Part shown: piece by piece, positions 1 through 14,300 of the stretch
Layout: each line of letters opens with the position of its first letter
Numbering within the stretch: the stretch's first letter is position 1
Assembly: GCA_963921825.1 (NCBI GenBank)
Contig: OY997593.1
Span: 59,256,039 to 59,320,038, forward strand
Direction of reading: 5' to 3'
DNA length: 64,000 nucleotides
From: Erodium maritimum
Lineage: Eukaryota; Streptophyta; Magnoliopsida; Geraniales; Geraniaceae
Program-made: the position numbers and the translations under genes
The notes under the pieces: generated by a model
The model's database searches: none
What the model saw: the letters and a program-made list of their open reading frames with translations, nothing else
What the model was told of the DNA's origin: nothing

Positions 1-499
1 TGGCTACATTCTTTGAGGGGTCGCGGTTACCCCTGGCTTGTTGTCGAGGGTCCACTTGCCTTTTAGTTTTTTTAGCTATGTTTCATTTCTTGGATTGTAC
101 TAATTTAGCTTGGATTGTTTGACAGGTTATTGTGTGCAGATTGTGCCCTTGGATTTTTAGTTTGTCTTTCACATGTTACTCCTTCCCCGCATAAGGGGTG
201 GGGGTGCGGGTGGGGTAGGGGAGCTTTGTTACAAAACATTATTGATACGAAAAAAAAAGAATTTTGTAGCTTGAATACTAGTAGAATCCCTTTGACTCCA
301 ACCAAAGCTTTGTTACCAAGCAATAAATTATACGGACATAACATAATTACACGTTTATTAATAAAGCGTTGGCTACGTCCACAAGCATATAGAAAAGAAC
401 TATAATCTAGATGATTTTCAAGGTTACAAATGAACACACTACAACCATAGTGACTATTACAAAAAAGAAAAGAAAAATAGAATTAATATTTATACTACT
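1..499. other. Unassigned flank
   Basis: No gene or classifiable repeat is seen. There is a short G-rich patch near 190-225 and otherwise AT-rich sequence. The last 15 bases (485-499) are the upstream target-site copy of the next element. Confidence 0.5.
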
Positions 500-1382
500 A
501 CCAAATAAATGTATCCTTTAAGTTAATTACATGAATATCCTCTGTGCCGCTTCTCCTCTCCAAAAAAGCTCTGCGAGCCCCCCCACGGAAAAAAACCCTA
601 GTCGTCGACGACATCCATGGCTTCGGCCATGGAGGTTGTCGATGGAGATTTCTCTTCCGTTTTTCCTTGAGTCCCTCTCTCAACGATCGACCTCACCTGC
701 GTACTTTCTCACCACCCTCGTATTGTCGCCGCCGTCATCGTCGTGCTTCTCCACCGTTGTCGGATCTACGCTTCAAACGGGTATGCGGTTGGTGGTTTAT
801 CCCATCACCCACCGAGGTAACACAGAGTCGAAAACACTATGCTGCATCTTCGGTTCATATTCCAACTTTAGGTGTTTTTCCGTACCGATCTCCACAGTGT
901 ATCCAGTTGGAGAAGGTTGAACTTTCAGGTAAAACTGAACCCTCCGGGGTAATCACGAACTGACCTCCACAGTCTATCTACTTGGAGAAGGTTCTGAAGC
1001 ATCAGTGGAATTGGAATCCGGGACCGACCTATCATGATTCGGGACCGACGTTGCTCGACCGTCCTGGGAGGAGAAAGGAAGCAAATCGACTTTTATGTTT
1101 TAGATTGTAGTCAATTTTAGTTTCAATTCTGATTTACGAGTATTGTTTTAGATGGTTATTTTGTTGTTGTTTTGCTTTCGTTTGTAGGATCAATAAGTTG
1201 AAACGCTGTGAAAGAGGATGTCCTTAGTTTGTATCTATGGTGATTAGTCTACTACGGAACCATGAGCACTGGGTCGACTACGGGAGGCCCGGACAAAAAT
1301 CTGGTATCCAGGGCCGTTACGCTCTACTCTGTAACCTTTTATTTGGTATAATATAATACCCTTCCTCTTGTTTCAAACAAAA
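500..1382 (+). mobile_element. Element C1: short LINE-tailed retroposon with 15-bp TSD
   Basis: An 883-bp insertion bounded by the direct repeat AATATTTATACTACT at 485-499 and 1383-1397, and ending in an A-rich tail. The last 200 bp (from about 1190) match the 3' tails of C2, C3 and C4: a GGATGTCCT block, a CCATGAGC(A/G)CTGGG block, a GGCCCGGAC block and a GTTTCAAA end. The 5' part is GC-rich with an AAACCCTA box and stop-broken frames. No DUF4283 ORF1, endonuclease or reverse transcriptase is visible. It is probably an internally deleted member of the C family, lying just beyond the 3' flank of P450 gene 1. Confidence 0.75.
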
Positions 1383-1397
1383 AATATTTATACTACT

Positions 1398-2015
1398 CTT
1401 ATGTACCTTGAGTAGAAAATTTACATGACAAAAAAAATTGTTTCCAAACAAACTTTCTTAGCAAGTCTCATGGATCTAAAAAGCCTTAAAATGGATAGTA
1501 AAGCTTATAAGAGGATTTCCAACTTCTAAATTTAGGTTAATTGAATATTTTGGTCTGGTATTATTTTTAGACGTTCCGTATATAAGCCCCTTCAAACATG
1601 ACAAATTGTTATTGGTTCAATGATTCCTACATGATGTAGTTAGCGAGAATTTAACTACCAGAGTTGGACAAACAAGTAGAACTACAATAGCTACATATAC
1701 TATTCTCAATCAACAAAGAAAGGCTATTACTATCTTCAAACCTCGAACATAAAAATTAAGTCTACATAACAAATTTAAGACACATTCCCAACAAGAATAC
1801 AATGTAAAACAATTGCATATTATAAAATTTTGGTATATAAAACACTCCAACACATAGATTATTAAAACTCTTGAACATAACATTACACAGAACTAAACAT
1901 TACACAGAACTACAAATGTAATGCATAAATTATTGAGCTTTTGTTTCATTTGCGAATATGCATGATTCCAATTTCTAAATAAAATTCAAACTCTACCTGA
2001 TAACTCACTTAATCA
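1398..2015 (-). other. 3' flank of P450 gene 1
   Basis: Read on the minus strand, the sequence after the stop codon matches the sequence after the stop of gene 2 (58876-59160), for example the blocks around GAATGTGTCTTAAAT. Similarity fades near 1700, which marks the outer edge of this duplication arm. The 3' UTR should lie here, but I cannot fix the poly(A) site. Confidence 0.6.
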
Positions 2016-2309
2016 TCAACGAGGATACAGACGAATAGGAAGCCCTCTCTTTGAAGTTGGAACAGGATCACATACAAGTTTTTCGTCGAGAAATACTTTC
2101 TCAAACTTGTACTTTGTGATCAAGTTATACATAAAAATAAGTATTTCCAGTCGAGCAAACTCAGCTCCTGGGCACATCCTTGGACCTCCTCCGAAAGGAA
2201 CATATGTATACGGTGTTGGTCCATTTCCTTCAAACCTTGTTGGGTCAAAAGTTTCAGGATTTGGAAAGTATTTAGGATTCTTATGTGTGGCATATGCATT
2301 CCAATGTAA
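2016..2309 (-). CDS. Gene 1 exon 5 (heme-binding C-terminus)
   Basis: 294 nt including TGA, encoding [15 protein letters not shown] to GLPIRLYPR. It contains FDPTRF and [17 protein letters not shown] with the heme-ligand Cys. The acceptor is CTTACAG at 2310-2316. Thirteen residues differ from exon 5 of gene 2, making this, with exon 1 and exon 2, a normally diverged rather than decayed exon. Confidence 0.93.
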   Translation of the reverse strand, partial: LHWNAYATHKNPKYFPNPETFDPTRFEGNGPTPYTYVPFGGGPRMCPGAEFARLEILIFMYNLITKYKFEKVFLDEKLVCDPVPTSKRGLPIRLYPR

Positions 2310-5300
2310 CTGTAAGAAGAAGAAAAAAGAAAGAACAAGTAATGAATTAGTTATGTATTAGGTAATTAAGTTGCATAAAATGACCATATTTTGGGGGCTT
2401 ATGGTAAAAGTGATTGTCAATTGTATATAACTTCAAGAACGAAACAACTGATTTAACAAGGTCAATATAGGAGTAACAAAAAATAACACTGTTAGAGTTG
2501 AGAGGTCTCAACCCTAGTCGCCCCAAGCCGTCGCCCATGACCCTGTTGCCGTGCAAGACCTTCATTATCAAGAGACTGCTCGTGAATTTCTTCCTCCTTA
2601 CAAACCTGTTGTTGCTCTCTACAATGCATCCACACCTCAATGCTTTTGTATTTGAAGGATGGTGTGTACCCGCGACTCCCTACTACCGTGGTTCTCCTCT
2701 TTCCCCGTGCTAGCTTCCCACACCAGAAGTATGTGCACGACCGAAACATAGTTGGAGGGGCCTTCGTTGGCCCAACCAATCAGACAAGGTCTCCTATGTA
2801 GCCTCGCCATGTCCTTAAGGCACCTACGGGAAAGCGAGACGTCGAGGATGAGAAGTGTCCCGCCCACATCACGATTTTCTGTTATTGATCGTCCTCGTAT
2901 ACCAATCCCATAGCTCCTTATCCAAACCGTGCACGTTATATGGTTCTTTCATGAACCTTGGTTGAGGTTCAAGATGCAAATAGGCACCTAGCATTTATGT
3001 CAAAACTGACTATGTCTCAGTTATGGTTAAAGGATTAGTTGGATTCAGGTCGAATAAGGATTAGTTTCTCCGTCTTTTCTCCTTAGTTTATGTGTGCCGG
3101 CGTCTAGCCTTTATGTCAAAACCGACTATTTCTTGATTACAGTTAAAGGATTAGTTGCAGGATTGTTTTTGTATGGTCCGCTCTCCCACTACTCTTCTCT
3201 ATGTTCTCGTATTGATTTCAATTAATAAAGTGTTTCTTTCGCTAAAAAAGGATCGTGAATTAAAAATTGTGATAAGGAACACGCACCGTCATAACATAGT
3301 TAAAATACGAGTGAAATGTCTAAAATTACCCCATGTTTTTGTGAATACTAAATACAAACCGTTAAAAATAGAAAAGTAATTTTTAAAGACAAAATATTAT
3401 GTGTAAAATAAAATATTTAATTTTTAAATTTATAACAAAATTAAAGTGTAAGGTATTACTTTTTAGTATTAGATTCATTATAAAAAATATAAATTGTATA
3501 GAATGACCGTCTTTTAAAGACATTTGACGAAAAGTAACCGCGAACTGGAAATTGAGCAAACGTGTTTTTTTTAGAAACCAGTGTATTTGAACTCCGTTAT
3601 AATGATGTTCCATGAAAAAAATAAATGGTCATAAATTCTTATTTAACGGTACTTTTTATTAAAGGTCTTTAAAATATGATCTTTTTATAAAATTTAACCC
3701 TATATATAGTAAAAAAATCTAAAAATTAATATTTATGGGATCACCAAAATTCATTAATTAAAAGATTTATTAATTAATTTATAAATTAATAATTTTTTAT
3801 ATTAATTTATAATAAATTATTCAATTCTGCGAACACATTTCTAATGTTCACTTAATTATTGTACAATGCATATACATATATCAGATAGAGGATTCAATTT
3901 GTAAGAACCCTTCTATCTCCCTCCCTATTCTTCTTCTTTAGTTCAATGTGTCACTTTGTGGTTATTACAAATATATTCTATATAAATAAACGAATAAATT
4001 ATGCTAACCCAAATGAATCATACACACAACATAACTTTCCAATTTATAGAAGCTGAAAAACAACGATGATCAATGAGATTCAAAGAGCATTATGCAAACA
4101 CAAGAATAATAAGCTAAGTCATTTTTAAAGAAAATTAGAGTTGATGAGTCATTTTTCAAAAAACCTTCCTAAATCATTCATGTAACATATGTAGTACATA
4201 AGAAATTATTAATTTTTATTTTATATGGAGTATATTGAAATTATCAAAAATATATTATCTTATAACTTTAACGAATTATTAATTTAGCACCTTATCCCTG
4301 AGTCAAGACTGACAAAAATATTATCCTAGAGAAGTTATTATAAAACTGAGTATTAATTAATCGAGTCTACTAGTAATTTTAGTTTAGATTCCATTTAAGT
4401 TCAATAATCATCTCAATTATATGTGTTAACTTATGACATGTCTATTGTAATAATTGTGATATAATATTACTCCAGAACATATTCATTATATTCCATGATA
4501 TATATATATATAACGATATATAACTATAGAAAAACTATCATGTACAAACTTTATAACTTCGTCAGAATGTAGAACTATCAATTTGCACCCTTGGATCGTA
4601 GAATTAAAGGCCCAGATTTAATGCATATCTTTTTAATTAATGCATATCTTGTAACTGATTTCGTAATCAATCACCACCCACCCCCCTGAATTTCGCTGGC
4701 CATCCGATTTGAGTAATCAATGACTCATATTAATTCTACGTTTGTACCTAAAAATAGGTTTGTACTTGATAGTCCCCCACTATAACTATATATATAGAGG
4801 AGTACACTCAGTTACGAACCACCTGCTACGGTGTGAACATGCAAAATGTTTATGGCCGTTAGATGAGAGGCGCAAAACGGTTGAGATGAGGTCGTGTCAT
4901 TAGTGGCATGCATGGTAAATAACAGCGTGTGGTGATAATTTTTTTAAGTTGTGGTGTTTGGAGGATAGAGAGGACATTTCACTTTGTCCACAACGCGTCA
5001 ACTGTGGTGCTAAAAAAATGCCCCCTTTTCTTTAATCAAATTTACTAATTTAATGATTCCCGTTTCATTTCAACTCTGATTTAATTTTTTCTTGCGCCAA
5101 TATTCTTCTTTTTCAAGAGATTTCTAATAAGTAGTGTATTTAATATGTTTTGATGTGTTTTTGGACATGGGTGTGGATGTGTGGATATGAGTGCGGAAAG
5201 TTGTGATATAGTTTGTAAATATAGGTGTTGTGGATTGAGAATATGATGATGGGAGTTGAGAATATGAGGGATATGGTTTGAGAATAAGAGGGATGCGGGT

Positions 5301-8300
5301 TTGAGAATATGAGGTATGCGTGTTTAAGAATATATATGATGTGAGTTGAGAATATGGTGATGTGACTTGAGAATATAAGGAATATAATTTGAGAATAAGA
5401 GAGATGTGGGTTTGAGAATAGGATGGATGTAAGTTTGAAAATATAGGTGCCGTGAGTTGAGAATATGGTGATGTGAGTTGAGAATATGAGAGATACAGTT
5501 TGATAATAAAGGGATGTGGTTTGAGAATAGGAGGGAGGTTTGAGAATATTGAACCTGCGAACTCAATCACAACGCGCCAAGTGTCGCGCTCAGAAAATGA
5601 CCATCTTTTTAAAATCAAGTTTACTAATTTAATGATTTACGCTTTGTTTCAACTCCGATTTATTTTTTCTTCCGCTAATATTCTTATTTTTTCAAGGACT
5701 TTCTAACAAGTAGTGTATTGAATATGTTTTGATGTGTTTTTGTATACGGGTGTGGATGTGTGGATGAGGGCGAAAAGTTGTGATGTGGTTTACAAATATA
5801 GGTGTTGTGGGTTGAGAATATGGTTATATGAGTTTAGAATATGAGTGATATGGTTTGAGAATATGAGTGATGTGAGTTTGAGAATATGAGAGATGTGGGT
5901 TTGAGAATATAGGTGTTGTGGGTTAAGAATATGATGATGCGATTTGAGAATATGAGAGATATCGTTTGAGAATATAAGGGATGTGAGTTTGAGAATATGA
6001 GCGATGTGAGTTTGAGAATAAGAGGGACGTGAGTTTGAGAATATAATAAATATGGTTTACGGATAGTGTGTCTATCATAATTTTTGCTTGCACATGTCTT
6101 TTATTGCTTCAGAACATATTCAATATGCTACTTGATAGATAAATCTTGGAAAAAGAAAATTACCGACACAAGAAAAGGTTAAATCGTAGTTTAAATGAAA
6201 CGGGAAAGATCAAATTAATAAACTTGGTGGAAAAAAGAAGAAGAACATTTTTGTGTGTTGAGTTCACAGGTTCAAAATTTTAAATGAAGTGCGCACTGTG
6301 TAACTAGATTACTTATTTGCCCTTAGAATGACGCACGTGCATCAGATTGGGGTCAAATTCGCGCTCACAAACGCGAACCGTCCATCTTGCAAGATGGGCA
6401 TATATAATACAGTTTGTAGGTTCACATTTTAAATGCCGTTCACACCTGATTGTCTCTCCCTCTCTCTATATATATAGATAGATATATAGATATATAGATA
6501 GATAAGAACATGAATTGTTACCTTCCATCCTTTTGGAACGAAAAAGCCTTGATAATTGAAGTCAGTGATAACCTCTCTGAAAGCTCCAAAAGCTGGTGGC
6601 ATCAACCTGAGCACTTCTCTTGCCACATTCCATGAGTATGTCATTTTCTGTATGTCCTCCCACTTCAGCAGCTCTTCTTCCTCTTTTGAGTTAGCTATCT
6701 TCATTTGTTCTTTAATTCACACATAAAAAATTTAATGACATCTATAAAAAACCGTAAAGACAAATTTTAACAAATAAATTAAGATAGGAATTAGATTTTT
6801 AATCGCCAATATGAGAAGAATATATACGTTACAACCAAATTTCTCTTGATCAATTTGTTTAGAAAACTACCATATTTGTATTCCAACTATATATGGTTGC
6901 AATTATTTTGTAAATATATTGGTGGTGAGCACATTTCTATCCGATAAGATTTTACAATTGAAAAGTCAATTGTTAATTGATATGTCATTTTCTTTTTCTA
7001 TTTATTATATAAAGGATTTTCTTAAATCTTGTTATTAGGTGTTACATATGGTTTAAAACATAACTGAACATTCGGGTAGGGGTTTAAAACCACATAAAAA
7101 GTAACAAACTGGTCAAACGAGTCTTGTAGACATGGACATTTATTACGTAGATCGAATGGATCGCTTTAAACTTAATTTAAGTTTATAAATATATATATAT
7201 ATATATTTATAAAAGTGACGAAAATGACACTGCAACAAAGAAAAAACTGAAAAACCTTAATCGTCGTTGTTGTCGGCGGTGACTTTCTCCTCTTTGTTTT
7301 CTCTTGTTTCTTATTTACTTTTTATTTTCCTCTCTCTTATGCACTTGTATTGCTATGCATCCCGATTTAGGATCAGCATAATCGAGTTTTGGCGTTGGAT
7401 GAAGTCGATTTATGAGATGCCCGTTTGGGTGAAGTCGTGCTATGAGCTGATCTTACGGGAAAGATTGTTTTACGGGTGAACCTTACGAGGGACGTCGGTG
7501 TTTGCGCCAATGCATGATCCACCTTACCGATCAAATCTAAACGAAATCCCATCTGTGGGAGGGACATCTCGAATGATCCCATCGAGTCAAGATGAAGGAC
7601 AGACAATACGAGAACTCCCTACCGTGAAGGCTATGGGTTTCAGAAGAACCAGAATCGCAGGCTCCATAGTTCTATGTATTTGTTACTGTGTTTATTTGGT
7701 TTGTGTTTCTTTTCCTTGTCTATGATGCAAAATATATTACATTTACTGGTCCACGAGCACCGGTATACCTACAGGTGTCCCAGACTATAATCTGGACGCT
7801 AAGATCTATGATCTTGCCAATTCTATTGTAAGTTGGAGCAGTTGCGTTGAATAAAAATACATATATCTCTCTATTTCAAGAAAAAAAGTTTTGAAATATC
7901 CCAATACTTTAACACTCTTCACGGGTTTTTATAATATGTTTTTGCTAATAAAAAAATGAGTGAGAGAGAGTGCGCAAAGTTCGGAACCGGTGATCTGCCA
8001 TTTTCGCCGGCGCCGATGGTTTTAGGAGGATCGGCTGTGACTCCATCATACAGCGATGTCTTGATCGAAGGGAGGCGGGTTCCATTTCCTAAGACAGCGG
8101 ATTTGGCGGCGGGGTATGGCGGTTTGGGCGTTGGAGCAGCGAGGAAGGAGGGTTTCGTAGCTGGTGCAGGGGTTTTGGTTGGTGCCTGGCCGGCTAGTGA
8201 TGGGGGTCCAGGTGACGCTGTTCGTGGGGGTGTTCGCGAGGAAGGGAGCTCCTCCTCTAGCGAATCTGGAACAGCTCCTAATCCGACCGATCAGGTCAGT

Positions 8301-11300
8301 AGTAAACTGTTTGTGTTTAATTTGCCGTTCGGGGTCGACGACAATTGGCTTCGTGATTACTGAAATTATGCTGGGGAGGTAATCAAGGCCAATGTGGTTC
8401 GCAGAGCAAATGCGAACGGTAAATTCTTCGGCTTCATTTATGCAAAAAATGAAATGGATGCCAATCGAATTGTGGATCGATGTCATGGCTCTATTGCAAA
8501 AGGCCATAAACTTTTAGTTGCTCACGATAAGAAGTTCAACAATTATGCTCGACCCCCTTCCCGATCTGTTGCCAAGTCTCGATCGGTTGTGGGACAGGAT
8601 CTTGTGTGCGAAGGATCTGTTGTGGCTTTGCATCTGTCTTTGGTGGAGACGGGCTTGTTGGGAATAGAAAGGAATGAATGCTCGGTGAATGCTATTCAGG
8701 AGGCTATAGGTCGTGAAGGGGTTAGAGACATTGAGGTTAGGGGTTTTGGAAACAGGGTGTTCCTGTTATCATGCCCAGACCCGGTTTATGCAGCCTCTTT
8801 GTAGGATCATGGTGAAGGCTGGCTCAAGACGTGGTTCGATCACATTGATGTCTCAACTAAGGTATTGTTGAAACCGGGGGTGTTTAGGTGGGTGGAAATT
8901 GTTGGCATCCTATTTCATGGTTGGCTTGACACGAATTTTAAGCTTGTGGCTGGTATGCTTGGCGAGGTCATTAGCATTATTGATACGACGGATGCAGGCG
9001 ACTCTTTGGGGTGTGCCTTTGCTTTGGTTCACTGTCCTCAGTTGCAGATTGGTTCGCTCGAAGTTAGTCTTCGATTGGGCGAGTGTTTATTCCTTGTTTT
9101 GCTGAAGCAAGTTCCTTCTTCCTTAGTTCCATTCAGGGTACTGAAATCACCTGCAGTTTCAGTGTCTACCAATGCCTCAAGTGAGGGCACTATATCTGAT
9201 CGGGCTAAGGCCCATTCGCAGCCAACAAGCCCAACGTTGAAGGAGGGGAATGGGATGGAGATAACACCCTTTTCTCAACTACCCGAGTCCGGTCGAAGAA
9301 CTGAAGTTTGACGCAATTTCGTTGGAAACAGGTCTCTGTTTCGCGATATTGGTGATACTGGTGCGTGTGAAAGTCCGTCTGATCTGGGACTGACACGATT
9401 GTTGCAGAGTGTCTCCATTGATGTGCGACCAGAAGCTGTAGGGAAGGAAGGGGCTGTAGTTGGTGTTGACGTCCCGGTATAGAGTGTGCAGCCTGTAAAG
9501 TGGGGACGTGACAGACCGAGAAAAAAGCCAAGGGACAGATCGACGGTCTCTCCGGCTGTGTTTTATCAGACTACTCAAAAGTCAGGTGCTGCTAGCAATT
9601 TTGATAAGTCAGGTACTTTCGTCGTGGATTTTGCTAAGAAAATTAAAGGAAGCTTGGGTGATTGGAGTTACTGTAAGAAGGTTGGGAAGAAAGCAATTGA
9701 TCTTGGACCGTTGGTTTTGGAACAATTCGATTGCCTTGATATCGAGGTTCCGAAAACGAATTTATTCTTAGACGAGGAGTTTGAAAGCGAGGAGGAGGTG
9801 CATTCGGAGTTGAATACATGTAGTTCTTCACCTGTTTCGGTTTCATCTGTTTGATTGCTTATGAGATGAGGTTCCTCACGTGGAACGTGAGAGGTATGCA
9901 CTCCGACCTTAAAAGGAATTGCATTAAGAAATGTGTTTTTTTGAATGCCGTTGATTTGGTTATGGTTCAAGAAACTAAACTTGCTGTAATTGATTGTGGT
10001 GTTTTACGTTGCTGTGGTTTTGGTGTTGATTGGGGTGTAGAGTGGATACCTGCTATTGGTCGGCTGGTGGTGTCCTGTTGGCTTGGAAGTTGTCTTTTTT
10101 TTTAGCAAGACTTTTGTTACTTTTGAGCACAATGTGATCTGTTGGAACGAGGTTTTTGTTAGCTCGCAGCTTGTTACTGCGATCAATGTTTATGCTCCGA
10201 ATTCAGCCCGTGAGAGAAGGGGTTTGTGGTCCTCTTTGGCGGGACTTCGTGACAGGTTTCATGATATCCAGATTGTTTGTGGGGATTTTAATTCTGTGTT
10301 GTCAGTGCTTTTAAGAGAGCTGATGCAGCTGCTTTCGCTGGTTTTATGGAGGACTTGGGCCTATTAGACCTTAATTTGATAGGGTCTAAGTTTACTTGGT
10401 ATGACACGGGCTCGAAGGCCTCTCGTCTTGACAGGTTCTTGGTTTCTCCTGAGGCCCTTTCAGTTTTGGGGGTGCTGGTCCAACGGGGTCTCCCGAGGGG
10501 TGTGTCGGATCATAGGCCGGTTATTTTTGGGGTGGAAGTGGTGAATTGGGGCCCGAAGCCTCTCCTTTTTATTAATGCTTGGCTTGAGCACAAGTCCTTT
10601 ATTCCTACAGTAAAGATGCTTTGGGAATCTTATTCTTTTTCTGGAGACCCTAGTTTCATCTTATGGTCGAAATTGAGGTGTTTGAGAAAGGACCTGCAGG
10701 TGTGGAACAAGGAAGTGTTTGGCCGGGTGGATTCGGATGTGGCGAAATTGACTGCTGAATTGGAGGTTTGGGATGGTATTTTGGAGGTCAGAGATCTTGA
10801 TGGGTTGGAACGTGCTAGTAGGGCCCGGTGCCGAGCTCTTTTAATCCAAAAGACTCGGTGGTTGGCAAAGATTTGGAGCCAAAAGGCTAGATTTTGTTGG
10901 TTCAGAGGTGGTGATCGTTGTTCTCACTTTTTTCATCGGATTGCTAATTATCAGGCAATTCGTAATCGGATCACTAGTATTCGTGTGGGCCAAGTTACCC
11001 TCGATTCCCTAGTGGCAATTAAGAGGGCAGCGGTTGAGCATTTTGCTAAGCGGTTCGAAGTGGATCCGTTAGTGCAGGTTGAGCTACCTGATCTTCCTTT
11101 TCGGCAGGTATATGTGGTTCAGGCTAATTGGTTGGAGTCTGCGTTCGATGTGCAAGAGATTTTTCAGGATGTGAAGGATTGTGGGGGGGAGAAAGCTTCC
11201 GGTCCTGATGGTTTTTCTTTGAGGTTTTTCCAGGTGTGTTGGAGAATAGTTGGTGTTGATGTTTGCAATTTTTTGGTCTCTTTTCAGGCTTCAGGGAAAC

Positions 11301-14300
11301 TGGACAAGGGGATTAATTCGTCTTTCTTGACTTTAATCCCTAAGTCTAATGTTGTTGAAGGGTTTGATGATTTTCGTCCCATAAGCCTGATATCTGGTCC
11401 TTATAAGATCTTGGCCAAAGTTCTTGCTAATCGGCTAAAGAGAGTGCTCCCGGGATTGATTAGTGATACCCAAAGCGGTTTTGTGGCAGAGAGGCAATTG
11501 GTTGATGGAGTCTTGATAGCCTCAGAGTTGATAAAGGAGTTGAAACGGACCAAGGAGGAGGTGGTTCTGTTGAAACTGGACTTCGAAAAATACTACGATA
11601 AAGTCCATTGGGGTTTCATTGACAAGGTTTTGTTGAAAATGGGTTTTGGTTGGCATTGGCGGTCTTGGATGCAGGGTTTTTTCAAAGCCTCCTTGTTGGT
11701 GTTGATTAATGATTCTCCGAGTGCTGATTTTCAGGTTCTTAATGGGCATCAGACAAGGATGTCCTCTGTCACCTTTCCTCTTTTTAATTGCTGCAGAGGG
11801 GTTGCATCAATTGTTGGAAAATAGGCTGAGAACAGGTGCGTTCCAGGGTGTGCAGGTCGGTTCGGCAGGGTTGGTGGTCTCTCATCTGCAGTTTGCAGAC
11901 GACACCCTCTTGTTCGTTAAAGGTGATGTGGGCGGTTTGAATTTCATCAAAGATTTGTTGGTGAAATTTCAGAAAGGGTCGGGCTTGAAAATAAACTTTT
12001 CAAAATCAACTGATGTGGTATTGAATGAGGGTGCTTGTTCGGAGGAGGAGGTGGCCTGTGTTTTGGGGTGTTAGGTGGGGTCCTTGCCGATGAAGTATTT
12101 GGGTTTTTGGCTGGGTGTCAATCCGAGGAGAGTTTCTGCTTGGGACCCTGTGGTGGAGAAGTTCAAGAAGGCTCTTGGTTTGTGGAAGCTTAAGAACTTG
12201 AATATGGCGGGCCGCATTGTTCTGATTAAGTCGACTCTCTCGGCTCTTCCCTTGTTTTTTATGTCACTTTTGAGATCCCCCAAAAAGGTCTTAGCCATTT
12301 TGGAAGCCTGGCAGAGAAAGTTTTTGTGGACCAATCCTTACACAGGGAAGATGTTTTGCAAGGTTCGCTGGAGTACGGCATGTAGACCTAAGGAGGAAAG
12401 CGGGCTTGGTATTAGGAGACTGGGGGCTATGAATGCCAGTTTATTGCCCAAGTGGTGGTGGAGGTTCTCCTATGAGACCGATTCCCTGTGGAGGAAGGTT
12501 ATTTGTGCTCTCTTTAGTTGGGACATATCTGATTGGGACTTGCTCAAGGTTGATAAGCCGGGTTCCTCTTTTTTGACTGGACATATCATGGCCTTAGCTT
12601 CTGACCCTAGTTTCGAGGCGCTATTTGGGAACCAGGGTGTTCATTGGAGGTTGGGAAGGGGTGATTGGATTTCATTTTGGGACGATGTGTGGGTAGGCTC
12701 CTTCTCTTTTCATTTTCGTTTCCCAAATTTGTATTCATTGGCTGCAGCCAAGTATGAGAAGGCTAAGTTTTTTTGGATGTCGGGAGAATGGAGAGTGGGT
12801 TTCCTGCGTGACCTTGAGGTGTGGGAGGAAGAGGAAGCCATGGTTTTGATGGGTCTTTTGGAATGGGTGGTGTTAAGGCCGGATAGAGAGGATTGCCTCA
12901 TTTGGGTAAAGCATGACAAAGGCTTCTCGGTCTCATCTATGTATCGCTGTGTTTCGGGCTCTGTTGGGGGGGGGGGGGGACCTCTCTGTTGCGTGTGCAT
13001 CAATTCTCTGGGTGAAGCACATTCCGCCTAAGTTGAGTGTGTTCGTGTGGTTGGCGGCTCACAATGCCATTCCAATTAAGGATTTCTTGGAGAGCAGAGG
13101 TCCGCAGATATCTTTGAATAATATGTTGTGTGCTTTTTGCATGCTATTTTTTCAGTCTACAAATCATATTCTATTGCACTGTTTTTTTGCTTGGGAGGTT
13201 TGGAGTAAGTTGTTTTTGTGGTGGAAGGTTTGTGGGCCCATGTCAGGGAGTTTAGGTGATGTTTTGCTTTGGTGGAAGGGTCTTGGTTCGAAGCAGTGGT
13301 GGTCTGGTTGGGTACGGGTTGGTTATGTAACTTTGTGGTCCATTTGGGTTATTCGTAATGGTGCAGTATTCAATCAGACAATGGATAGTGTGAATGGAGT
13401 GGTGGCGAAGATTCAGGCTCATGCTTTTGGGATTTGTTGGAACTCAGGATCTCTTCGTCCGGGGGTGACTTTTGAGTACTGGGGTAGAGATCCATCTTGG
13501 AGCTTGTGGTCTGGCAGGAGGCAACAAAGGAGGGCGACCTTGTGTTGAGTTGTTTGTTCTATTTTAGTCGTTTCCTCTGGGTTTTATTTTGGTTGTGGTG
13601 GTTGTGTTTTGTTTCTTTAACTGTTTGGAGCCTTCGTAGCTGTTTTGGTATGGAGAATGGATCCCGTCTTGTGACCATTCTTTCGCTTCGTTCTATCCTC
13701 TTATAGCTAGAATGCTTAATAAAATCTTTAGCCTATCAAAAAAAACTTTAACACTCTTCTCACATGTCTTTTGTACGTGGGTTAGGAGAATTCAACTTTT
13801 ACATACGTGTTGGAGCTAGAAGGTGTAACTACATGAAAGGTTTTGATATCTTATAAACTTTAATTCAATTTTTTTTTTGATTCACAAAAAAAGTCTAAGA
13901 GACTAAACTCGTCTTGAGTCTAGGGCTTCACTACGCCACTGTCAACGATGCTCCACCGCATACATCACCACGTCTGATCGCTATTCTTAACCTCCATCAC
14001 CATCACCTCTCGTTTTTTGTGCATCACTCAATAACTGTTGGTTATTTTGATCTAGGTTTCTCTTGTTTTGCCTTTTTCCCCCGTGTAGGATCATCTAGTG
14101 GCGACTTTCATCGCTTGTAATTGTCGGGGTATTAGGTCAATAAAGGCACATCTGCAATTGACAGACCAAGTCAAAAGATTGAAACTGGATGTCCTATTCC
14201 TAATGGAGACCTATTAGTCCGAGTCTCGACATTCCCGCTTGCGTTTGGCTCTCATACGTCGATCATTAGGGTTTCATGGGGGAACAAGTTTGTCGACGGA

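Larger units (their letters stand above)
2310..6521 (-). other. Gene 1 intron 4, expanded to 4.2 kb
   Basis: Gene 2 has only 292 bp here. The added sequence comprises repeat J (about 2490-3246), featureless AT-rich DNA (3250-4790) and TIR/minisatellite element M1 (about 5036-6228). I find no ORF with a recognisable product in it. Confidence 0.85.
7921..13745 (+). mobile_element. LINE A: full-length RRM-type L1 with 15-bp TSD
   Basis: A 5.8-kb LINE between perfect direct repeats ACTTTAACACTCTTC at 7906-7920 and 13746-13760, ending in CCTATCAAAAAAAA. It has two ORFs in the usual L1 order: an RRM-containing ORF1 and an ORF2 with AP-endonuclease, reverse transcriptase and C-terminal zinc-binding region. 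RRM-bearing ORF1 defines the BNR-type L1 subclade described from Beta vulgaris. The perfect TSD and mostly open frames point to a fairly recent insertion, antisense in gene 1 intron 3. Confidence 0.93.

Noticed and set aside
5124-5618. Minus-strand ORF of 164 residues rich in YSQ repeats
   Set aside because: It is the translation of the M1 minisatellite, with periodicity at DNA level and no domain.
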